Shown: positions 43,757 to 52,758, counted from the stretch's first letter. The stretch is DNA of 64,000 nucleotides from Bradyrhizobium iriomotense (GCF_018129405.1 NZ_JAFCLP010000002.1:806001-870000), one strand, 5' to 3'. The notes: generated by a model from the letters alone, not told the origin. Program-made: numbers and translations.

Positions 43757-45131
43757 GCCGCCGCTTGCGCGGCGGATAGCGGCGCGCGATCTCGCGTGCC
43801 ACGACCTTTTCCGGCTTCACATTCGCGCCGGCGATCCAGATATCGCTGATCCTTCCGCGCCTGTCGCGGACACGGCGTACCGGCTCGCCGTGGCTGGAAT
43901 AGCCGGCGGCCCAGGCGAGCTTGCCGCTGTCGCGGCCGGTCACCTCGATCTCGCCGGCATCCATGAACGGATTGTTGAATTGCGGGTTGGCGACCAGCAC
44001 GCGGTTGCCCATCGGCACCAGATCGGTTGCGCCCCACATCGTCCACCATCGGCCGGTCCAATCGCGCACGCGCCGGTCGGGGGCGCCGCGGGTCTTGAAG
44101 ACACGCAGGATCTGCATCGCGCCGTCCATCCAGAACGGCGCGGCGCCGTCGAGGGAGTTGCTGAGGATGCTGATCGCGAGCTCGCAGGCCGGAATCGAGC
44201 AGGTCCGCGAGATGTAGCCCTGAAAACCGCCGCTATGGCCGAACCAGTCCCAGCCGTCGGTCTTGCCGGCGTTGACGCCGAGACCGTAATAGGCCTCGAA
44301 GCTTTGCGGGATGCGCCAATGATGCCGCGTCATTTCGCGGCGGCTTGCGACCGAGAGCACGCTCTTTTTCGCGTTGGGTGCAAGCTGCGCGAAGAAGCGG
44401 GCGGTGTCGGCGGCGGTCGCGACGAAGCCCGCGGCCGAGGCCATCGCGTATGCGGGATTGTCGCCGGGGATCACGCAACGCTCGCCGAACGGCAGTTTTC
44501 GCGTATGGCCGCGCGCGAATAGCGCGCCCTTGGGCAGCGGCGCATTCGGCTCGGTCTCGCGCAGCCCTGCGGGCTCGATGATCTCGCGCTTGATCCAGGC
44601 GGAGTAGGGCTCCTTCGTCACCGCTTCGATGACGAGACCGATCAGGGCAAAACCGTGGTTGGAATACTTGAAGCGCGTGCCGGGCTCGATCGCCGTCGGC
44701 AGCTTCAGCTCCGCGAGCAGCTCTTTGGCGTCGAGATAGGAGCGGCTGTCGATGAACTGGCCGGAATCGGCGCCGTCGCGGGTCAGCCCGGCGCTGTGCG
44801 AGAGCACCTGCGCAATGGTCGTCTCGGCGACGCGCGGATGCAGGCCGCCGACATATTGGCCGACCGTGTCATCGAGCCGGATCTTGCGCTGCTCGCGCAG
44901 CTTCATGATGCCGGCGGAGGTGAAGCTCTTGGAGTGCGAGGCGATGCGGAAGCGGTGGCGCGGGGTGAGCTTCTCGCCGGTGTCGAGATTGGCGAGGCCG
45001 AATGCGTGCTCGGCGACGATTTCGCCGCGATGGGCGAAGGCGACGATGACGCCGGGCTGCTGGATTGTCGTCTGCTGGAATTCGATCCAGGAGCCGATGT
45101 AGTCGATCGCGGATCGCAGCCACGTATCCAT
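43746..45131 (-). CDS. Beta-lactamase-fold serine hydrolase
   Basis: A 461-residue protein of the class C/penicillin-binding-protein superfamily with S65-H-S-K68 and Y156-S-N158, both intact. No signal peptide is seen, so it may be cytoplasmic. The last 110 residues form a C-terminal domain (GRWWTMWGATDLVPMGNRVLV and on) like that of D-aminopeptidases or esterases. The ribosome site is weak; MDTWLR is the first Met of the conserved part. Beta-lactam hydrolysis should not be inferred. It is the second such gene in the window, only distantly similar to the one at 10167. Confidence 0.87.
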   Translation of the reverse strand: MDTWLRSAIDYIGSWIEFQQTTIQQPGVIVAFAHRGEIVAEHAFGLANLDTGEKLTPRHRFRIASHSKSFTSAGIMKLREQRKIRLDDTVGQYVGGLHPRVAETTIAQVLSHSAGLTRDGADSGQFIDSRSYLDAKELLAELKLPTAIEPGTRFKYSNHGFALIGLVIEAVTKEPYSAWIKREIIEPAGLRETEPNAPLPKGALFARGHTRKLPFGERCVIPGDNPAYAMASAAGFVATAADTARFFAQLAPNAKKSVLSVASRREMTRHHWRIPQSFEAYYGLGVNAGKTDGWDWFGHSGGFQGYISRTCSIPACELAISILSNSLDGAAPFWMDGAMQILRVFKTRGAPDRRVRDWTGRWWTMWGATDLVPMGNRVLVANPQFNNPFMDAGEIEVTGRDSGKLAWAAGYSSHGEPVRRVRDRRGRISDIWIAGANVKPEKVVAREIARRYPPRKRRPIP

Positions 45132-45184
45132 TGCGCACCAATTGTAAGGGGAGGATTCGTGCGCGAAGGCTAGCCGAGAAAGCG

Positions 45185-45216
45185 GAACGGGCACAACCCC
45201 TGGGTTGTGCCCGTTC
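45185..45216 (-). terminator. Terminator of the TPR-protein gene
   Basis: A perfect 15-bp hairpin with a 2-base loop (GAACGGGCACAACCC against GGGTTGTGCCCGTTC), 25 bp downstream of the TPR gene reading leftward. The following T-run is weak (CGCTTTC). Confidence 0.65.
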
Positions 45217-45240
45217 GCATCAATCGAAGATGCGGTGTCT

Positions 45241-45783
45241 TCAGTAGACGAGCGTCGCGCCGGTCGGCTTGTCCAGCGCTGCGGCAAGCGAGCGATATTC
45301 GGAGCTCTCGGTGCCGGCGAGCGATGCGATCTTGTTGAGGTGATACTGCGCCTGCTCGCGGTTGCCCTGCTCGAGCTGCCAGAGGCCGTAATACTGCCAG
45401 GTGCGGACGTGGTTCGGATCGTCCTTCAGCGCCAGCTCGTAATAGACCTTCGACGACTGGTAGTCGCCGAGCTTGCGATAGGAGTAGCCGATCAAATTGG
45501 CGACGTCGGCAACGTCATCGCGCTTGAGCGACTTCAGCTGGTCGATCGCGCCCGTGTAGTCGTGATTGTCGTAGATCGCGGTGTAGGCGGTGCGATAGGC
45601 CGCGAGGAATTTGGGATCGCTGACGGAGGAGCTCTTCTTCTTGCCCTTCTTGCTCGAGGAGTCCGACTTCGGCGGCGAGGAAGGCTCGTCGCTGCCTGCG
45701 GCGTAGGCGCTGGTCAGCACCGGCCCGGCTGCGAGCGCCATGGAAACGAGGCCCGGCAGCAGAAGCATTGAGAGTTTTCGCAT
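45241..45783 (-). CDS. Secreted tetratricopeptide-repeat protein
   Basis: A 180-residue protein with signal peptide (LLLPGLVSMALAAGPVLTSAYA), a Ser/Lys-rich linker (PPKSDSSSKKGKKKSSS) and about three TPR units from residue 60, such as AYRTAYTAIYDNHDYTGAIDQLKSL and VANLIGYSYRKLGDYQSSKVYYE (parts). TPR arrays mediate protein contacts, here in the periplasm. It stands alone with its own terminator. No partner is suggested by the neighbours. Confidence 0.85.
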   Translation of the reverse strand: MRKLSMLLLPGLVSMALAAGPVLTSAYAAGSDEPSSPPKSDSSSKKGKKKSSSVSDPKFLAAYRTAYTAIYDNHDYTGAIDQLKSLKRDDVADVANLIGYSYRKLGDYQSSKVYYELALKDDPNHVRTWQYYGLWQLEQGNREQAQYHLNKIASLAGTESSEYRSLAAALDKPTGATLVY

Positions 45784-46033
45784 CTAAGTTCTCCCGTATG
45801 GAACGTGGCGATCCTACACGATTGCCCGAAGACCGGAACACCCAGGAGGGGAAAACATTCCCGCTTCGCACGATCTATTCGCCCTGGCGCAGATGACAAA
45901 CTTGTCATCCAGATGAACGGAAGCCTGCAATCGGCTTCAGAATGGGTTCAGCGCACGGCGCCTAGGCTCCCACCTACGATCGAAGGGTCGGCGAGAGGGC
46001 GCCGCCTCAAGATCCTTCCAAGAGGAGACCACC

Positions 46034-46471
46034 ATGTTGAAGACCATTTCCGCAGCCTTGCTTGCAGCCTCCGTGATCGCAGCTCCGGCCTTCGCCGCAG
46101 AAGCCGGCAAGACCACCACGACCGCGCCGGTGATCAAGGCGGACCAGAGCCAGACCAAGGCGTCGACCACCGCCGCGAAGCCGGATGCCGGCGTCAAGGC
46201 CGATGCCAAGACGTCGGACGTCAAGACTTCGGGTGCCAAGGCTTCTGACGCGAAGGCTCCCGATGCCAAGGCTCCCGATGCGAAGGCCGACGTCAAGGCG
46301 GACGCCAAGGTCGACGGCAAGTCGAAGGCGATGAACGCGAACGCGGCGGTCACGCCCGACGAGCACAAGACGGTGCGGAAGCATCGCCATCACCACAAGC
46401 AGGTGTCGAAGAAGTCGCTGAAGACGCAGCCGGACGTCACCAAGCCGGTGACGACCGAGAAGCGCAGCTAA
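46034..46471 (+). CDS. Secreted Ala/Lys/Asp-rich repeat protein
   Basis: A 145-residue protein with a signal peptide (LLAASVIAAPAFAAEA). The middle is a low-complexity run of DAK[AT] units (ASDAKAPDAKAPDAKADVK) and the end carries a basic His cluster (HRHHHK). It resembles other small, heat- or acid-tolerant disordered periplasmic proteins. AGGAG lies 7 bases upstream of the ATG. Function unknown; the His cluster could bind metal. Confidence 0.75.
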   Translation: MLKTISAALLAASVIAAPAFAAEAGKTTTTAPVIKADQSQTKASTTAAKPDAGVKADAKTSDVKTSGAKASDAKAPDAKAPDAKADVKADAKVDGKSKAMNANAAVTPDEHKTVRKHRHHHKQVSKKSLKTQPDVTKPVTTEKRS

Positions 46472-46668
46472 GTCTGATCCCGCGCGGCGGCATCCCTGGC
46501 ATTGCCCTGCTGCCGCGTGCGGAATCCAGGCCCGCCCCGCCGTTCGGCACCTTGCGCGAAAGTGCGAGATGCCGGCGGCGGGCCGGTGCGTTGCGCAAGC
46601 GAATTCCCTTCGCGCGGCCTTGGGGCTAGAACGTCTTTCCGAGTCTGGGCGAGCGGAGAACGTGATCT

Positions 46669-47103
46669 GTGGGGCGATTGGCGAAACGTGCGGTGAGCGC
46701 GGCATTGGTCCTGGCATTGCCGCTGGCGCTCGCGGCGTGTTTCTTCAGCGACGGCGACCGTCCCTCCTTGATGGACGGGACCCAGGCCGGAGGACCGCAG
46801 CCCTTTCCCGACAATTTCCGCAGCGACACGCTGGCCCTGATGCGCACCTATCTCAACAATCCGGTCGGCGTGCGCGAGGCCAGCATGGCCGAGCCGGTGC
46901 AACGGCCGGTCGGTGGCCGGCAGTTCTATGTCAGCTGTCTGCGCTTCAACCCGCGTGAGACCGACGGCAGCTACAAGGGCGCGCGCGAGCGCGCCGTGAT
47001 TTTCGTCAACGGACGGGCCGATCGCGTCGTCGACAAAGCCAGCGAGCTCTGCGCCGGCGCGGTTTACGCACCCTTTCCGGAACTGGAAAAGATGACGCGG
47101 TAG
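46669..47103 (+). CDS. Predicted lipoprotein of unknown function
   Basis: A 144-residue protein with a lipoprotein signal (ALVLALPLALAAC; lipobox LAAC), followed by a compact domain with two further Cys (FYVSCLRF and ASELCAGAV) that could form a disulphide. The start is a GTG with GGAGAA 8 bases upstream; a TTG three codons later is possible. No family is recognised. It is alone on its strand between the Ala-rich protein and the porin-like gene. Confidence 0.75.
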   Translation: MGRLAKRAVSAALVLALPLALAACFFSDGDRPSLMDGTQAGGPQPFPDNFRSDTLALMRTYLNNPVGVREASMAEPVQRPVGGRQFYVSCLRFNPRETDGSYKGARERAVIFVNGRADRVVDKASELCAGAVYAPFPELEKMTR

Positions 47104-47389
47104 CGCAAAGCCCGCCTTCATCGCCTGGTGCTAGAACGAGGGCGGCCGGAGCCGCTGGATCACATTTCGGCGAGCTTTGAACGGGGTGGATTTGCCTTGC
47201 GACTAATCGTTACGGCAAGCCTTGCGCAAACGACAAGATCGGTCGGTGCAAGGCGGCGTGACGGAACAAAATCGCGATGTTGCCACCCCGTCACAGTCGC
47301 GAGCGATCAACGTTCCGGCATCGCCGCGAAGCAACCAAATTCACGCCACGTTGTTTGCTGAGGGTCGATTTGAAAGAACGGGGATGGAT

Positions 47390-48097
47390 ATGAAAACGAT
47401 TTTGCTGGGCGCAGTCGCCTTGCTTGCGCTGGCCGCGCCGGCCGCAGCAGCCGACATGCAGCCGCGCCCCTACACGAAAGCGCCGGCCCCCACGCCGCCG
47501 CAGGTGATCTACAACTGGACCGGTTTCTACATTGGCGGCCACGTCGGCGGCGCGTTTGCCGGCGACAGCAGCTTCCAGTCGAGCGACGCCCGCTTCCTGG
47601 GCGGCGTGCAGGGCGGCTTCGACTACCAGTTCGCGCCCAACTGGGTCGTGGGTGTCGAGGCCCAGTACTCCTGGCTGCCGACCAACAACAACGGTGTCAC
47701 GTTCCCCCTGGGCACGCAGGTGACGTCCAACACCGACCAGCTCGGGTCGGTGACCGGCCGGATCGGCTACACCTGGGGGCCGACGCTGCTCTATGCCAAG
47801 GGCGGTTACGCCTGGCGCAATAACGGCCTTGGCGTCAACATCGCCGGAGTGCCGCAGACCTTCACCACCACTGGCAACAGCAAGGACGGCTACACCGTCG
47901 GCGCCGGCCTCGAATACATGTTCGCGCCGAGCTGGTCGGCCAAGGCCGAGTACCAGTACTACAACTTTGGCAGCACGACCTTCACGTCCGGGCCGGCCGA
48001 CATCGTCGGCGTCCGCGGCCGGGAAGACGAGCATACCGTCAAGGTCGGTGTGAACTACCGCTTCGGCTGGGGCGGTCCGGCAGGCTCGCGCTACTGA
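47390..48097 (+). CDS. Outer-membrane beta-barrel protein (Omp25/RopB-like)
   Basis: A 235-residue protein with signal peptide (MKTILLGAVALLALAAPAAAAD) and the typical N-terminus after it (YKAPAP-like linker, VYNWTGFYIGGHVG). Alternating hydrophobic strands with aromatic girdles follow (GGFDYQFAPNWVVGVEAQYS) and the last strand, VKVGVNYRFGW, ends near the C-terminus. This matches the Omp25/Omp31 group of small outer-membrane proteins abundant in Rhizobiales. A second ATG two codons upstream is possible. A strong terminator follows. Confidence 0.92.
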   Translation: MKTILLGAVALLALAAPAAAADMQPRPYTKAPAPTPPQVIYNWTGFYIGGHVGGAFAGDSSFQSSDARFLGGVQGGFDYQFAPNWVVGVEAQYSWLPTNNNGVTFPLGTQVTSNTDQLGSVTGRIGYTWGPTLLYAKGGYAWRNNGLGVNIAGVPQTFTTTGNSKDGYTVGAGLEYMFAPSWSAKAEYQYYNFGSTTFTSGPADIVGVRGREDEHTVKVGVNYRFGWGGPAGSRY

Positions 48098-48135
48098 CCC
48101 CGCCAAAAGCGATCCAGAGGGATCAAAGATCTGAC

Positions 48136-48160
48136 AAAGGCCGGCTCCCCGCCGGCCTTT
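48136..48160 (+). terminator. Rho-independent-like terminator of the Omp25-like gene
   Basis: AAAGGCCGGC-TCCCC-GCCGGCCTTT is a perfect 10-bp hairpin that carries its own A and T tracts, 38 bp after the stop codon. Confidence 0.85.
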
Positions 48161-48362
48161 CGTTTGCCGGCTCCGGCTTGTCGGTGTGTCGTTTGCCTTG
48201 CGTGAACCATCTGGCGCGTCATTTGCAAGCAAACAGTCCGGCACGCGCTTTCTCATGCGTGTCATGGGGCTGGCGTAAAGCAAAAATAATTTTTGCCGCT
48301 TACGGAACTCGCGCTCCGGAACGCGTTATTATGGGACTTCCCGGGCTGGTGGGACGACGGTC

Positions 48363-48605
48363 ATGCGTATCTTGGTGTCGGCAGTGGTGCTCTCGTGCTC
48401 GCTCGCCCTGCCGTGCTCTGCTCAAACAATCCTCAAATCCGAGCCTCTGATGCTGGCACCCTATGAGGTGGCCTTCGTCAAGGACGCCTCCTGTCCGTCC
48501 GGCAAGGTGCTTAAGGTCACCGGTGCCATCCGCGGGCTGCACCGCCGCAAGGCTTGCGTGGTCCTGGCTGGCGAGCAGGCTTCCCTCGCGACTGCGACGC
48601 CCTGA
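48363..48605 (+). CDS. Small secreted protein of unknown function
   Basis: An 80-residue protein with signal peptide (MRILVSAVVLSCSLALPCSA) and a mature part of about 60 residues with two Cys (KDASCPSGK and RKACVVL) that may be bonded. I recall similar short proteins in many Bradyrhizobium genomes but cannot name a function. The start is the first ATG with a weak purine-rich site. Confidence 0.65.
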   Translation: MRILVSAVVLSCSLALPCSAQTILKSEPLMLAPYEVAFVKDASCPSGKVLKVTGAIRGLHRRKACVVLAGEQASLATATP

Positions 48606-48625
48606 GCCGGCTTCCGGGCCGGGCC

Positions 48626-48880
48626 TTAAGAATTCAGCTCAAGCTCCATCCTGGACTGGCGCTCGGCCTCGGCCTTGTTCATGGCGGGGTCCTCCCCCTG
48701 GGCTGCCCGGCAGGGCTTGATCTCGTAGTCGTTGTCGAGCACCCGACGCGGCCCGGCACGTTCTTCATCCGTGCTGACATCCACGACCAGGCCGCTCCGC
48801 TGCGCCAATTTCCAGACGTCGGACTCATCAGGATAGGCCTTGCTGATTTGGGCGTCGTTGCAGAACAGGGCGTAGGGCAT
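48626..48880 (-). CDS. Small cytoplasmic protein of unknown function
   Basis: An 84-residue protein beginning MPYALFCNDAQISKAYPDES, with two Cys and no membrane segment. The C-terminal third is charged (NKAEAERQSRMELE) and likely helical. CGGAG lies 9 bases before the chosen ATG. I do not recognise the family, and it ends 20 bp from the convergent secreted-protein gene. Confidence 0.6.
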   Translation of the reverse strand: MPYALFCNDAQISKAYPDESDVWKLAQRSGLVVDVSTDEERAGPRRVLDNDYEIKPCRAAQGEDPAMNKAEAERQSRMELELNS

Positions 48881-49052
48881 TCTTTCCGCTCCGGGAAAGC
48901 GCATTAACGACTTCCCGGGCGAGGGGTTCCGGCCGGCTGGGTGATCACGGGACCGTGATCAGGACCCACGGCCGTGAGTCGTAAACGAGTCCTGAATCCC
49001 CAAAAAAAGAATCCCTGGGACTCTCCAGCCGGAATCAGCGGATGTTTCGGCC

Positions 49053-49160
49053 ATGACGAGCGACCTGAAAACCTCCTGCGGGCACATGCTCCTGCCGCTG
49101 ACGCTGGCGTTGTTCGGCGCCTGCGCGGCCAATCTCTGGCTGGTGTGGTCCTGGCTGTAA
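49053..49160 (+). CDS. Possible small membrane peptide
   Basis: A 35-residue frame, too short for most gene finders, whose second half is a single hydrophobic helix (LLPLTLALFGACAANLWLVW). The ribosome site is poor. The amino-acid pattern looks like a real membrane segment, but support is otherwise thin. Confidence 0.35.
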   Translation: MTSDLKTSCGHMLLPLTLALFGACAANLWLVWSWL

Positions 49161-49183
49161 GTCCTTGACGGACGGCCGTTGCG

Positions 49184-49573
49184 CTACTTTTCGGCCGGTG
49201 GAGGAGGGCCGACGTCGCGGAGCGCGGCGCGAAGCTTGGTCAGGGTCGCCGCGCAATATTCCTCGCGCTCCCGCTCGAACCGCTCCTGATGCTTGCGGAA
49301 ATTCGCGATCCTGGCCTGCATCTCGCGACGGAAATCGCCACCGGGGGGCGGCGGCGGGATCTGCAGGGACTGAGGTTGGGGGGCGGGCGGAGATACGGCC
49401 GGCGGCGGGTCGGTTTCGACCGCAACAGCCCGCACAGTCACGATCTCCGTGGTGACCGCGAATGCAGCAGGCGGGGGCTCCGGCGGATGGAGCTCATCCT
49501 TCTTGCCGGTTACCGATTGAACGAAGGCCAGTGTCTGCGCGATCAGTGCGTCGCGCTCCGCGATCCACTTCAT
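49184..49573 (-). CDS. Small protein with proline-rich centre
   Basis: A 129-residue protein. The N-terminal 25 residues are helical (KWIAERDALIAQTLAFVQSV), the centre (about 35-80) is dominated by Pro, and the end is a charged coiled-coil-like helix (FRKHQERFEREREEYCAATLTKLRAAL in parts). AGGGG lies 6 bases upstream of the ATG. No family assigned; the Pro-rich linker between two helices suggests a scaffolding or anchoring role, which is speculation. Confidence 0.6.
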   Translation of the reverse strand: MKWIAERDALIAQTLAFVQSVTGKKDELHPPEPPPAAFAVTTEIVTVRAVAVETDPPPAVSPPAPQPQSLQIPPPPPGGDFRREMQARIANFRKHQERFEREREEYCAATLTKLRAALRDVGPPPPAEK

Positions 49574-49678
49574 GGGCGACCCCTGCTGGGGCCATTCCAC
49601 CAAAGGTGGAGGGGCTAATCAAGGAGGTAATCCTGCAAAGGGATTGCATATTTTTCCCGGTCGCCCGACAGTAGGTAG

Positions 49679-49846
49679 ATGGATGCCGGGAAAGAAGAAC
49701 AGTCGCTCGAAGTGGAGGGCCTGAGGCTTGTGCGCGCCTTCCTCTCGCTGCCGCCGGACAAGCGGGCGGAGGTGATCGCATTCGTCGAGGAGCTGGCCCG
49801 TGTTCATGCCCAGGCCGAGGAGGCCGAAGGCACGCCGGCGAGATGA
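49679..49846 (+). CDS. Small helical protein
   Basis: A 55-residue frame beginning MDAGKEEQSLEVEGLRLVRAF and containing SLPPDKRAEVIAFVEELAR, a helix seen at the C-terminus of some small XRE-type regulators in my recollection. AGGTAG is directly upstream. There is no DNA-binding motif in what is visible, so it could be a remnant of one of these or an independent small protein. Confidence 0.5.
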   Translation: MDAGKEEQSLEVEGLRLVRAFLSLPPDKRAEVIAFVEELARVHAQAEEAEGTPAR

Positions 49847-49849
49847 GTG

Positions 49850-50068
49850 CTATCGTTCGCGCGGTTTGACGTTCGGCACGAAGGGCGCGCCGACCACCCG
49901 GACCGCCGCCGGCGCAACGACATCGACAGGTTTGCTCTCGGCGATCTGCCTCTGCGGCGCCCGCCCAAAGACGGGCTCGAGCAGCGCAAGCGTGCCGGCC
50001 ACAATGGCACAGCAGAGTGTCACGGTTCCCAGCAGCACCATGTTTCGATTTTCTTCGCGTATCCGCAT
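49850..50068 (-). CDS. Small single-pass membrane protein
   Basis: A 72-residue protein with one membrane helix (MVLLGTVTLCCAIVAGTLALL) and a short charged tail. I preferred the ATG at MRIREENRN, which puts the basic residues on the cytoplasmic side; a longer frame of 110 residues exists upstream. Family and function unknown. It ends four bases after the stop of the small helical protein, which is read in the other direction. Confidence 0.55.
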   Translation of the reverse strand: MRIREENRNMVLLGTVTLCCAIVAGTLALLEPVFGRAPQRQIAESKPVDVVAPAAVRVVGAPFVPNVKPRER

Positions 50069-50394
50069 GGGCCGAGAACGATCGATGCGGACGATTGGTT
50101 CCGGTGGCTGGGCGCCGTCAGAAGGACGAAGTCGGAAGATTCCTGCGTACGGTGTGCGCGGCGGCTGTTGCCCGCCGCGCACTTCTAGTGCGCTAGCAGA
50201 AATGCAAGCGCGATGACCAGCAGGACGGCCGTCATGATGCGGCCGTCACGGTGCCGGCGATGATCTTGGCTTTCTCTCGGGGGGTGGTGGGACGCATGCG
50301 GGCTGCATGCTACCTCATGTTGAACTTCGGCCCAATGTGTGGTCAGTAGCCGTCCTCGCGGCGCTACGCGCCCGCGCCCCTTCGAAAGCAGCCC

Positions 50395-51114
50395 ATGACC
50401 GAAGATGTCGGCGACGGCTGGACCGCGTCCGCGGCCGCCTGGATCATCGAGCAGGGTGAAGACGGCGACTACGGCCGCCGATTCGTGCTGGATGCGCCGA
50501 TGCGCGCGCGGATCGAAGGACGCGGTTTCCAGAATGCGCTCGACGTAGGCTGCGGGGAAGGACGCTTCTGCCGCATCATGCAGCACGCCGGCATCCGTAC
50601 CACCGGCATCGATCCGACCGAGGCGCTGCTTGTGCGTGCCAGGGAGCTCGACCCCGGCGGGGATTATCGGCTCGGTCGCGCTGAGACGATGGATTTCGAT
50701 GCGCCCTTCGACCTGGTCGTCAGCTATCTCAGCCTGATCGACATGCCGCATCTCAGTGCCGCGATCGCAAAAATGGTGGCGGCGCTGCAGCCGGGCGGCA
50801 CGCTGCTCATCGCCAACCTGACCAGCTTCAACACGGCGGGCCAGCCGGACGGCTGGACACGCGACCGCGAGGGCGAGATGCGCTTCGCGATCGATCACTA
50901 CATGGACGAGCGCCCGATCTGGGTGAGCTGGCGCGGCATCCGGATTCAGAACTGGCATCGTCCGCTCGGCACTTACATGACGCTGCTGCTCGAACACGGG
51001 CTTCAACTGCGCCTGTTCGTCGAGCCGGAGCCCGCGGGCGGCGACCCCCGCAGAAACGCCTTTCATCGCCGCGTGCCCTACTTTCAGATGATGGAGTGGC
51101 AGAAGCCGGCTTGA
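50395..51114 (+). CDS. SAM-dependent methyltransferase (class I)
   Basis: A 239-residue enzyme with the Rossmann methyltransferase signature DVGCGEGRF at about 50 and the acidic motif (GIDPTEALL). Later motifs are MDFDAPFDLVVSYLSLIDM and LQPGGTLLIANLT. The substrate domain resembles small-molecule methyltransferases such as those acting on ubiquinone precursors or other lipids, but specificity is not visible. It lies about 80 bp before a second methyltransferase on the same strand. Confidence 0.85.
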   Translation: MTEDVGDGWTASAAAWIIEQGEDGDYGRRFVLDAPMRARIEGRGFQNALDVGCGEGRFCRIMQHAGIRTTGIDPTEALLVRARELDPGGDYRLGRAETMDFDAPFDLVVSYLSLIDMPHLSAAIAKMVAALQPGGTLLIANLTSFNTAGQPDGWTRDREGEMRFAIDHYMDERPIWVSWRGIRIQNWHRPLGTYMTLLLEHGLQLRLFVEPEPAGGDPRRNAFHRRVPYFQMMEWQKPA

Positions 51115-51194
51115 GTGGCGAGGCCGGTGATTTCTGAGGCGACGCTTCATGTCTAGACTGCGCTCGCGATGGAATCTGGATTTGGAATTCTCCG

Positions 51195-51884
51195 ATGATC
51201 CCCAATCGTCCTCCCGTGCTGGCCCACGAACGCTTCGTCGCCGACCGCGATAATTTCGCGGGCCTCGATCTCGCCGCCAGGTTCGAGCGGATCGAGCGGA
51301 CCAACCTTTGGGGCGCGGCGAGCTCGGTCTCCGGTCTGGGTTCGGGGGATGTCGCCACGGCCGCGATCCGGGGGGCGCTTCCTCCGCTGCTGCAACGGCT
51401 CGGCGTGCGCTCGCTGCTGGATGCGCCCTGCGGCGATGCGGGCTGGATCGGCCGCATGAAGCTCGATCTCGACTACACCGGCATCGACATCGTGCCGTCG
51501 CTGATCGCAGCCAATAGCGAGCGCGCGGCGCGCGGTGAGCTATCCGGTCGCTTCCACGTTCGGGATATCACGCGCGATGTGCTGCCGCCCGCCGACCTGA
51601 TCCTGTGCCGCGACTGCCTGGTGCATTTGAGTTTCGACAACATCTCGCTTGCGTTGCGGAATTTTCGTGCGAGCGGCGCGCGCTTCCTGCTTCTCACGAC
51701 GTTTCCCGAATGGGACGACAATCGCGATTGCGAGGATGGCGACTGGCGCGCGCTGAACATGGAGAAGGCGCCGTTCAACTGGGCCGCGCCGCACGAGCTG
51801 GTTAATGAGCGTTGCGAGGAGGGCGGCGGCGGCGGCTGGCGCGACAAGAGCCTTGGGCTTTGGCGGCTGGAGGATGTCCGATGA
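51195..51884 (+). CDS. Class I SAM-dependent methyltransferase-like protein
   Basis: A 229-residue protein with a variant first motif (LLDAPCGDAGWI) and a DCLVHLSFDNI segment after it. The N-terminus ARFERIERTNLWG and the end (CEEGGGGGWRDKSLGLWRL) are typical of a methyltransferase-like family found with sugar or secondary-metabolite genes. It overlaps the next gene by ATGA. Substrate unknown. It is not a close paralogue of the upstream methyltransferase. Confidence 0.8.
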   Translation: MIPNRPPVLAHERFVADRDNFAGLDLAARFERIERTNLWGAASSVSGLGSGDVATAAIRGALPPLLQRLGVRSLLDAPCGDAGWIGRMKLDLDYTGIDIVPSLIAANSERAARGELSGRFHVRDITRDVLPPADLILCRDCLVHLSFDNISLALRNFRASGARFLLLTTFPEWDDNRDCEDGDWRALNMEKAPFNWAAPHELVNERCEEGGGGGWRDKSLGLWRLEDVR

Positions 51885-52300
51885 TCGATGCCAGATGCAG
51901 TTGCGGCGCTGTTTCACTTTCGCTTCCGGGACCGACCAGGCTGGTCGCGGCCTGTCATTGCATCGACTGCCAGCGGCGAACCGGGGCGCCGTTCGGTGTC
52001 GGTGCGTTCTACCCGGTCGAAGCCGTCACGATCTCCGGCGCGCCGAAGGAGTACGTTCGCGCCGCCGCAAGCGGGGGCGAAGTCCGCTTCTATTTTTGCT
52101 CCGACTGCGGCTCGACGGTTTGTTGGAAGGCCGACAATCTGCCGGCGATGATCGGCGTTGCCGTCGGCGCCATCGCGGACCCGGATTTTCCGGCGCCCGT
52201 CAGATCGGTGTTCGAGCAATCGAAACATGGCTGGGTCGAGATCGCCGGCTCGGGTGTCGAGCACTTCGAACAGAGCAGCGCGCGGAAGAGTTCAGGTTGA
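51881..52300 (+). CDS. GFA/CENP-V-family zinc protein
   Basis: A 139-residue protein of the glutathione-dependent formaldehyde-activating (GFA) fold. Zinc ligands are C6 and C8 (CSC), C25, C27 and C30 (CHCIDC) and C73 and C76 (CSDC), as in the two-zinc family. GGAGG precedes the start, which overlaps the methyltransferase stop by ATGA, so the pair is translationally coupled. Most members have no proven activity; direct formaldehyde activation is disputed for the family. Confidence 0.9.
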   Translation: MIDARCSCGAVSLSLPGPTRLVAACHCIDCQRRTGAPFGVGAFYPVEAVTISGAPKEYVRAAASGGEVRFYFCSDCGSTVCWKADNLPAMIGVAVGAIADPDFPAPVRSVFEQSKHGWVEIAGSGVEHFEQSSARKSSG

Positions 52301-52343
52301 GGCGCGGGCATCGCGCGCTGGTGCCGGCGCGGCCGGTGTTCGG

Positions 52344-52571
52344 TCAGGGACGCTGCCTTGCGTTGGACGGCGTTCCTGTCGTCTGTATCGGTTCACCGGG
52401 AGCACGGTCCAGCGGCGGGTGAGGCCTGGCGAGTCCTACCGTTCCGGGAGGTGCGTCGTTGCTGGCGGTGCGGGTATTGACGCGCTCTAACGTGACTGTC
52501 GATGCAACCACAATGGCGATGGCCAAGGCGACAGCGGCTAGGGCTAAGGCTGCTCGATCATTCGGGTCCAT
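52344..52571 (-). CDS. Small membrane-anchored protein
   Basis: A 75-residue protein with an N-terminal membrane helix (LALAAVALAIAIVVASTVTL) and a Pro/Arg-rich tail. GGAGG lies 8 bases upstream of the ATG, which supports expression. No family known. Confidence 0.6.
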   Translation of the reverse strand: MDPNDRAALALAAVALAIAIVVASTVTLERVNTRTASNDAPPGTVGLARPHPPLDRAPGEPIQTTGTPSNARQRP

Positions 52572-52683
52572 CGCTAGACCTCCGCGAGACGGCTCTATGT
52601 GCGAGGATAACGCCGAACCGATGATTTGGTTCTTGCGGTGGTCGCCGGCACGTCAAGCCACGGCGCGGTGTCGGCTAAACCAA

Positions 52684-52758
52684 TGGTGCCGGCTGAGGGG
52701 ATTGAACCCCCGACCTTCGGTTTACAAAACCGCTGCTCTACCGCTGAGCTAAGCCGGC
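52684..52758 (-). tRNA. tRNA-Thr(TGT)
   Basis: On the minus strand the sequence folds as a 75-base tRNA with encoded CCA: acceptor GCCGGC-T pairs with A-GCCGGC, D-arm GCTC-AGCGGTA-GAGC, anticodon arm GCGGT-TTTGTAA-ACCGA with anticodon TGT, T-arm GGGGG-TTCAATC-CCCTC. The anticodon reads ACA and, with wobble, other Thr codons. Confidence 0.97.
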
